Source: JBBRUG01 sp038247995 (lineage in GTDB: Bacteria > Chloroflexota > Chloroflexia > Chloroflexales > Chloroflexaceae). From it: 8,879 nt of DNA. Below the pieces are notes generated by a model. The model ran no database searches and was not told the origin of the DNA. It saw only the letters and a list, made by a program, of their open reading frames with translations. The stretch's first letter is position 1, and each line of letters starts with the position of its first letter. The position numbers were made by a program, and so were the translations under genes. This document shows positions 5,550-8,879 of the stretch, one piece after another. The DNA lies in the NCBI GenBank assembly GCA_038247995.1, contig JBBRUG010000258.1, positions 1 through 8,879 of the forward strand, written 5' to 3'.

Positions 5550-6173
5550 TTAACGTGTGGGCGCGTCGTGACGCGCCCTAACACCACCGAGCAACCCAGC
5601 AAGCGCGGCTTCAGTAACGCGAACCAGATCGACGGCGGCGGGGTCGAGCATCCAGAGCAGTGTTAGCCCTTCGTAGAGCGCCACAAGCGCAGTGGCCAAC
5701 TCCGCCGGGCGCAAAGCGAACTGCTCACCTTGCGCTGTTGCAGCTTCAACCAGCCCCACGAGTTCGCTGCGGTAGCGCGCGTAGTAGTCGCGTAACACCT
5801 GGCGTACGGCGTCCTGACGCGCGGCGACGGCAAAGAACTCGTACCCAATCGCCAGATACGCCGCATCGGCGGTAAGCTCGGTAATGCGCCGGCTACTCCA
5901 CATGCTCAGGCGGGAGCGCAGCCTGCCGGGCTCGTCACGTAACGCCGCCAGATCGGCAAAAGCGTCGGCAAAGTAGTGCTGAAGTAACGCGCCGATCACT
6001 TCATCTTTGCTTGCAAAGTAGAGGTATAGCGTCGCCTTGGAAAGCCCCGCCGCCTGGGCTATATCTTCCATGCGCGTCGGCCCAAAGCCACTCCTGCTGA
6101 AGACCGTGCGGGCAGCTTGAAGGATCTGCGGGATGCGCTCGGCGCGCACATCAGGGCGTGGCGACATGCTCAT
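5550..6173 (-). CDS. TetR/AcrR-family transcriptional repressor
   Basis: A 207-residue regulator. The N-terminal DNA-binding domain has a clear TetR helix-turn-helix at about 33-55 (MEDIAQAAGLSKATLYLYF), followed by SKDEVI. The C-terminal ligand-binding domain (about 60-200) is helical and gives no hint of the ligand. The frame is open up to 6329, but residues upstream of the ATG at 6173 are a Ser/Cys-rich shadow of the membrane-protein gene. A second ATG at 6167 is equally possible. The start overlaps the end of the membrane-protein gene by about 20 bases, so the two are co-transcribed and probably translationally coupled. A palindromic operator at the operon promoter (6807-6834) strongly suggests that the protein represses its own operon. 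Its stop codon is one base from the antiporter stop on the other strand. Confidence 0.93.
   Translation of the reverse strand: MSMSPRPDVRAERIPQILQAARTVFSRSGFGPTRMEDIAQAAGLSKATLYLYFASKDEVIGALLQHYFADAFADLAALRDEPGRLRSRLSMWSSRRITELTADAAYLAIGYEFFAVAARQDAVRQVLRDYYARYRSELVGLVEAATAQGEQFALRPAELATALVALYEGLTLLWMLDPAAVDLVRVTEAALAGLLGGVRARHDAPTR
5559..5578. terminator. Strong GC hairpin at the convergent gene ends (possible terminator)
   Basis: GGGCGCGT-CGTG-ACGCGCCC forms a perfect 8-bp stem with a tetraloop, starting ten bases after the antiporter stop codon. GTGT/ACAC can extend the stem across a 2-base bulge. No T-run follows on the plus strand, so it is not a textbook intrinsic terminator. On the minus strand the same bases encode the last residues of the TetR protein. 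Its placement suggests a role in ending or stabilising the antiporter transcript. Confidence 0.5.
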
Positions 6174-6789
6174 CCGTCCATGTTTCAGACACCTGTGCTT
6201 CGTGCGCGGGGCGGTAGGGCGCCTCTTTGAGCAGGTGGGCGACAAGCAGCTTGAGGAAGAAGACCGGCAGCACCCAGGCGAGTTCAGGCAGCGGCGCCAA
6301 TAGCAGATTGAGTAACAACGCGCCGACATAGGCCATCAGGGCTACCGGACGCTGCAGGTAGAGCGGTACGAACACAATTATGAACGTGACGGCGATCAAG
6401 TAGAGATAGCTCAGCAACGCAAACGACCAGCCAAGCGCCGGAAAGAGCCAGACCAGCACAGCCAGATGGACGCCATGCGGCAGGACGAACGCGAGATGCT
6501 GCGGCCAACGCTGGCCTTCGCGATGGTACCATCGCTTGGACGTTGAGGTTGCGTTGGTGATGATACCACCGCTCAGATCAAAGGCCAGCAGCGCCAACAC
6601 GCCGAGTTGGAGCATTGTCAACGGCGTTGTAGCTGCTCGAACCGCAACTGCCAGCAGCGCAACCGCCAGCCCAACTGCGCCCACGAGTTGCAGCCAGAGC
6701 TCGGCTCGCGTCGCCCCTGGCCCAATGAGCCGATCCCACGCGCCGTTCCAGCCGGTGCGCGGCGGCGGTGGATTCCATCTGATCTCCAT
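6151..6789 (-). CDS. Six-helix integral membrane protein of unknown function, co-operonic with TetR regulator
   Basis: A 212-residue membrane protein that I cannot assign to a named family. Hydrophobic segments lie at about 31-50, 57-75, 97-117, 120-142, 146-164 and 168-187. A conserved-looking polar stretch, DLSGGIITNATSTSKRWYHR (71-90), joins helices 2 and 3. Helix 3 is lined by His99, His105 and His108, which could bind a metal, heme or proton. That is only a suggestion. The N-terminus (1-30) is Pro/Trp-rich and the C-terminus (188-212) is charged. The ATG at 6789 is supported by GGGAG at 6797-6801, seven bases away. It is the first gene after a well-formed promoter with an overlapping TetR-type operator, and its 3' end overlaps the TetR gene. 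Expression is therefore probably induced by whatever ligand the repressor binds. Confidence 0.85.
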   Translation of the reverse strand: MEIRWNPPPPRTGWNGAWDRLIGPGATRAELWLQLVGAVGLAVALLAVAVRAATTPLTMLQLGVLALLAFDLSGGIITNATSTSKRWYHREGQRWPQHLAFVLPHGVHLAVLVWLFPALGWSFALLSYLYLIAVTFIIVFVPLYLQRPVALMAYVGALLLNLLLAPLPELAWVLPVFFLKLLVAHLLKEAPYRPAHEAQVSETWTDEHVATP

Positions 6790-6806
6790 AGTAACACTCC
6801 CAGATA

Positions 6807-6834
6807 AATAATAACCGACCGGTCAGTTATTATT
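6807..6834. promoter_or_regulatory. 28-bp palindromic TetR-type operator
   Basis: The half-site AATAATAAC at 6807-6815 is mirrored by GTTATTATT at 6826-6834 around the core GACCGGTC (6817-6824). Thirteen of fourteen base pairs match, with one mismatch at 6816/6825. The dyad runs from the -10 box over the expected transcription start near 6825. A bound repressor would block the polymerase there. The only regulator nearby is the TetR protein of this operon. Confidence 0.85.
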
Positions 6835-6860
6835 GTAATGGACGACGTGGGGCGAGTCAA
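6832..6860 (-). promoter_or_regulatory. Sigma-70-type promoter of the membrane protein/TetR operon
   Basis: On the minus strand TTGACT (6860-6855) is followed by exactly 17 bases and TACAAT (6837-6832). Each hexamer is one mismatch from consensus. Transcription should start near 6825, about 36 bases before the ATG at 6789. The operator overlaps the -10 box and start site. Confidence 0.82.
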
Positions 6861-6868
6861 ATCGCCCC
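6849..6868. other. Hairpin enclosing the -35 box, downstream of the hydrolase gene
   Basis: GGGGCGA (6849-6855) and TCGCCCC (6862-6868) form a perfect 7-bp stem with a 6-base loop. It begins 15 bases after the hydrolase stop codon at 6883, so in RNA it could be a 3'-end stem for the hydrolase transcript, although no U-tract follows. In DNA the same bases contain the -35 box of the next operon. Confidence 0.5.
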
Positions 6869-6882
6869 GACCCGATCCAGCC

Positions 6883-8805
6883 TCAATGCTCGTAAGGAAT
6901 GACCGGCAACAAGATCTGCGAGGCGTGTGCTGCGTCACAGAAGACGCTATTATCAGCCGGTTGGCTATACGTGTGGCGCCCGATTGGCTCGCCGGTATTT
7001 GGGTTGAGATCGAAGCGCGGGAAGTTGCTGCTTGAGATGTCGAGCCGGATCCGGTGGCCGGCTTTAAACAGGTTGCTCGTCGGAGGCAGCGTGATCGTAA
7101 CAGCGTAGACTTGCCCCGGCTCCATCAACTCCTCGTGCTCGAAGCTGGTGCGATACCGACAGCGCATGATCCCATCGACGAGGTACATATGGTAGCCGGC
7201 GGGGTAATCGGCGTTCGGCGGGTAGACGTCGATCAGCTTGGCGGTAACATCCGTGTCGGGCGCTGATGAGGCGACATAGAGCTGCACGCTAATCGGCCCG
7301 GTGACTTCGACGTCGGCGGCTAACGGCTCGGTCTGAAACACCAGTACGTCGGAGCGCATGTTCAGCGGCAGGTAGGGCGGCTCGGCGCCGACCATGCCCG
7401 GCGCGGGCTGCTGATGCTGCGGCCCATCGGGAACAATGCTGCGCATGAGCGTCCAGGGCGGCAAATAGCGCACCCAGAACGGATCGAGACCGCCCTCCGG
7501 GGCAACGAACTCGAAGAAGCCCGTCACCGGGCCGCCAACCGTCGGCACGGGATGGGCCGGGTTGTAGCGGAACCGGGCGGGCGGGGCGGATGCGTTCGAC
7601 GGTTGCGTGTCTAGGCCACCGCCGGGCTGAAGATAGAATGGCGTCGGCACGGCGCGAGCGAGGGGCCATTCCTGCTCTGCGCGCCAGCGCCCGCCGTGAT
7701 CGAGCTTACCGCCCGCCGTACGCCGCCCGCTGCCGCCGCCCATCACAAAGATCTGCACCGGCGCATCGTGCTCAACACCGGTCGGCTCGTCGCGCAGCCA
7801 GCGCGCAAACCAGCGCAACTGCTCGGCGTTAAAACGGCTAAAGCCCCAGACGGCCGCCGGCCCGAAATCGACATCGTTGGCGACAGAGGTTGCACCCTCG
7901 ATGCGAATGCCCATATGCGTCCACGGCCCCATGATCAGCCGCTGCGTGCTCTGGTTCTGCGCCGCCATAGCGCTATAGTGGCCGGTGGTGGCACTAGAAT
8001 AGGGGTCGAACCAGCCGCCGGTAAAGGTACCTGGGATGTCGGCGTGACGCGCAAACTGGCGCTCGAAGTCGTTGAACTCTGCCGCCCAGAACTCGTCGCA
8101 GGCGCCCCGCGTATAGTAATCGAAGAGTGTTTGCTCTAATTCTGGAATAGCACTGAGCGGCGTATGGCCGGGCTTGAATGGCGTAGCATACACCAGTTCG
8201 CGCATACGCCCCATTGCGGCAAAGATCGCGGCGCGCAACTGCGGATCCGCGAGGGCCTGCGGCGAATCCTGGGCGTGCAGGAAGAGCGCGCCGAACATGT
8301 GCAACTGCATCGCGCCGCCCCAACGCACTTGATGGGCGTAGCTGTTGGTGGGCGCCACATCGGGCCAGATCGCGGTGAGGTGCGGTGGGGAATAGAGCGC
8401 GGCGTGGGTCTGCACCAGGCCCGGGTGTGAACTCCCGACCATACCGACCCGCCCATTTGACCAGGGCTGCGCAGCGATCCATTCAATTGTGTCGTAGCCA
8501 TCGGCGCCTTCGTGGGGGTTAGCGGTATGGCGGTACTGGCCGACGCCCTCGGACGTGTAGCGTCCGCGGAGATCTTGCTGCACCGTAACAAAACCCTGGG
8601 GCGTGAAGAACTCGGCGATGGTGGACACATAGCGCTGGGCGGCTTTGTCGTACGAGGTTCGCAGCAGGATCGTTGGGAAGCGTCCGGGCAGCGCTTCGCC
8701 ATTCTGGGCCGGACGGTAGATGTCGGCGGCAAGGCGCACTCCATCACGCATAGCGATCATTACGTCCTTGGCGATCACGATGCCGTGAAGCTTGCTGACT
8801 GACAC
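6883..8805 (-). CDS. CocE/NonD-family serine hydrolase (X-Pro dipeptidyl-peptidase-like)
   Basis: A 640-residue hydrolase of the CocE/NonD/PepX group, whose members are esterases, acylases or X-prolyl peptidases. The catalytic domain covers about 1-340 and has the family motifs: nucleophile Ser126 in GSSHPG (124-129), Asp267 in GGWFDPY and His297 in GPWTHMG. The DLRGRYTSEG segment (78-87) is also typical. The C-terminal part (about 360-640) is the beta-rich jelly-roll (PepX_C) domain and ends with a normal stop. No signal peptide is visible, so it is probably cytoplasmic. The start codon is GTG at 8805. It is supported by AGGAG at 8812-8816, six bases away, lying inside a small inverted repeat GTAGA/TCTAC (8806-8820). 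Its promoter is not visible in the remaining 59 bases of the window. The substrate cannot be told from the sequence, and the neighbours give no hint. Confidence 0.94.
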   Translation of the reverse strand: MSVSKLHGIVIAKDVMIAMRDGVRLAADIYRPAQNGEALPGRFPTILLRTSYDKAAQRYVSTIAEFFTPQGFVTVQQDLRGRYTSEGVGQYRHTANPHEGADGYDTIEWIAAQPWSNGRVGMVGSSHPGLVQTHAALYSPPHLTAIWPDVAPTNSYAHQVRWGGAMQLHMFGALFLHAQDSPQALADPQLRAAIFAAMGRMRELVYATPFKPGHTPLSAIPELEQTLFDYYTRGACDEFWAAEFNDFERQFARHADIPGTFTGGWFDPYSSATTGHYSAMAAQNQSTQRLIMGPWTHMGIRIEGATSVANDVDFGPAAVWGFSRFNAEQLRWFARWLRDEPTGVEHDAPVQIFVMGGGSGRRTAGGKLDHGGRWRAEQEWPLARAVPTPFYLQPGGGLDTQPSNASAPPARFRYNPAHPVPTVGGPVTGFFEFVAPEGGLDPFWVRYLPPWTLMRSIVPDGPQHQQPAPGMVGAEPPYLPLNMRSDVLVFQTEPLAADVEVTGPISVQLYVASSAPDTDVTAKLIDVYPPNADYPAGYHMYLVDGIMRCRYRTSFEHEELMEPGQVYAVTITLPPTSNLFKAGHRIRLDISSSNFPRFDLNPNTGEPIGRHTYSQPADNSVFCDAAHASQILLPVIPYEH

Positions 8806-8879
8806 GTAGATCTCCTCTACTCATCCGCAGATTACACGAATTTGAATCCCGCCTGCCGCCTGATTTCAGAACCGCGTCG

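Noticed and set aside
6174..6329. N-terminal extension of the TetR frame up to 6329
   Set aside because: It is Ser/Cys/Arg-rich and lies in another frame of the membrane-protein gene. TetR homology begins only after 6173.
7696..8139. Plus-strand open frame of 147 codons
   Set aside because: It lies antisense inside the CocE-type hydrolase with intact motifs on the other strand.

Overview
This 8.9 kb window is GC-rich (roughly 60%) bacterial chromosome. The short heptamer tandem arrays, an F420/FMN split-barrel protein and the style of the genes suggest a Chloroflexota bacterium of the Chloroflexus/Roseiflexus type. That placement is inference, as no marker gene is present. There are eight protein genes, no RNA genes, no insertion sequence and no CRISPR array.

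Left part (1-3550), minus strand. The order of transcription is a lipoprotein esterase (3550-2633), a two-domain protein (2632-1736), a 7-bp repeat array, and then a secreted DNA/RNA non-specific endonuclease with a lamin-tail domain (1487-213). The two-domain protein carries an N-terminal pyridoxamine-oxidase-like split barrel. A repetitive acidic linker joins it to a C-terminal domain that I recognise as a homologue of NuiA, the Anabaena inhibitor of the nuclease NucA. NucA belongs to the same family as the endonuclease next door. I therefore read this locus as a nuclease with a cognate intracellular inhibitor, the inhibitor being fused to an oxidoreductase fold. This is the most interesting system in the window. 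Heptamer arrays (GACCGCC on one side, AACCGCC on the other) flank the nuclease gene.

Middle (3551-5548), plus strand. A small PD-(D/E)XK nuclease-like protein (start 3605 or 3590) diverges from the esterase. It is followed by a complete Ca2+/cation antiporter of the CaCA superfamily (4298-5548) that appears to carry an extra membrane hairpin.

Right part (5550-8805), minus strand. A CocE/NonD-type hydrolase (8805-6883) is followed by a two-gene operon of a six-helix membrane protein of unknown function (6789-6151) and an overlapping TetR-type repressor (6173-5550). The promoter of this operon is unusually clear: TTGACT, a 17-bp spacer and TACAAT. A 28-bp near-perfect palindrome covers the expected transcription start, so autorepression by the TetR protein is a strong prediction. 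The repressor and antiporter genes converge with a single base between their stop codons.

Stretches without a gene are all shorter than 300 bases: 1-212 (repeats), 1488-1735 (small palindromes, heptamer array, a 17-bp duplication), 3551-3604 (divergent promoter region), 4088-4297 (antiporter leader), 6790-6882 (promoter and operator) and 8806-8879 (ribosome-binding site and upstream edge).
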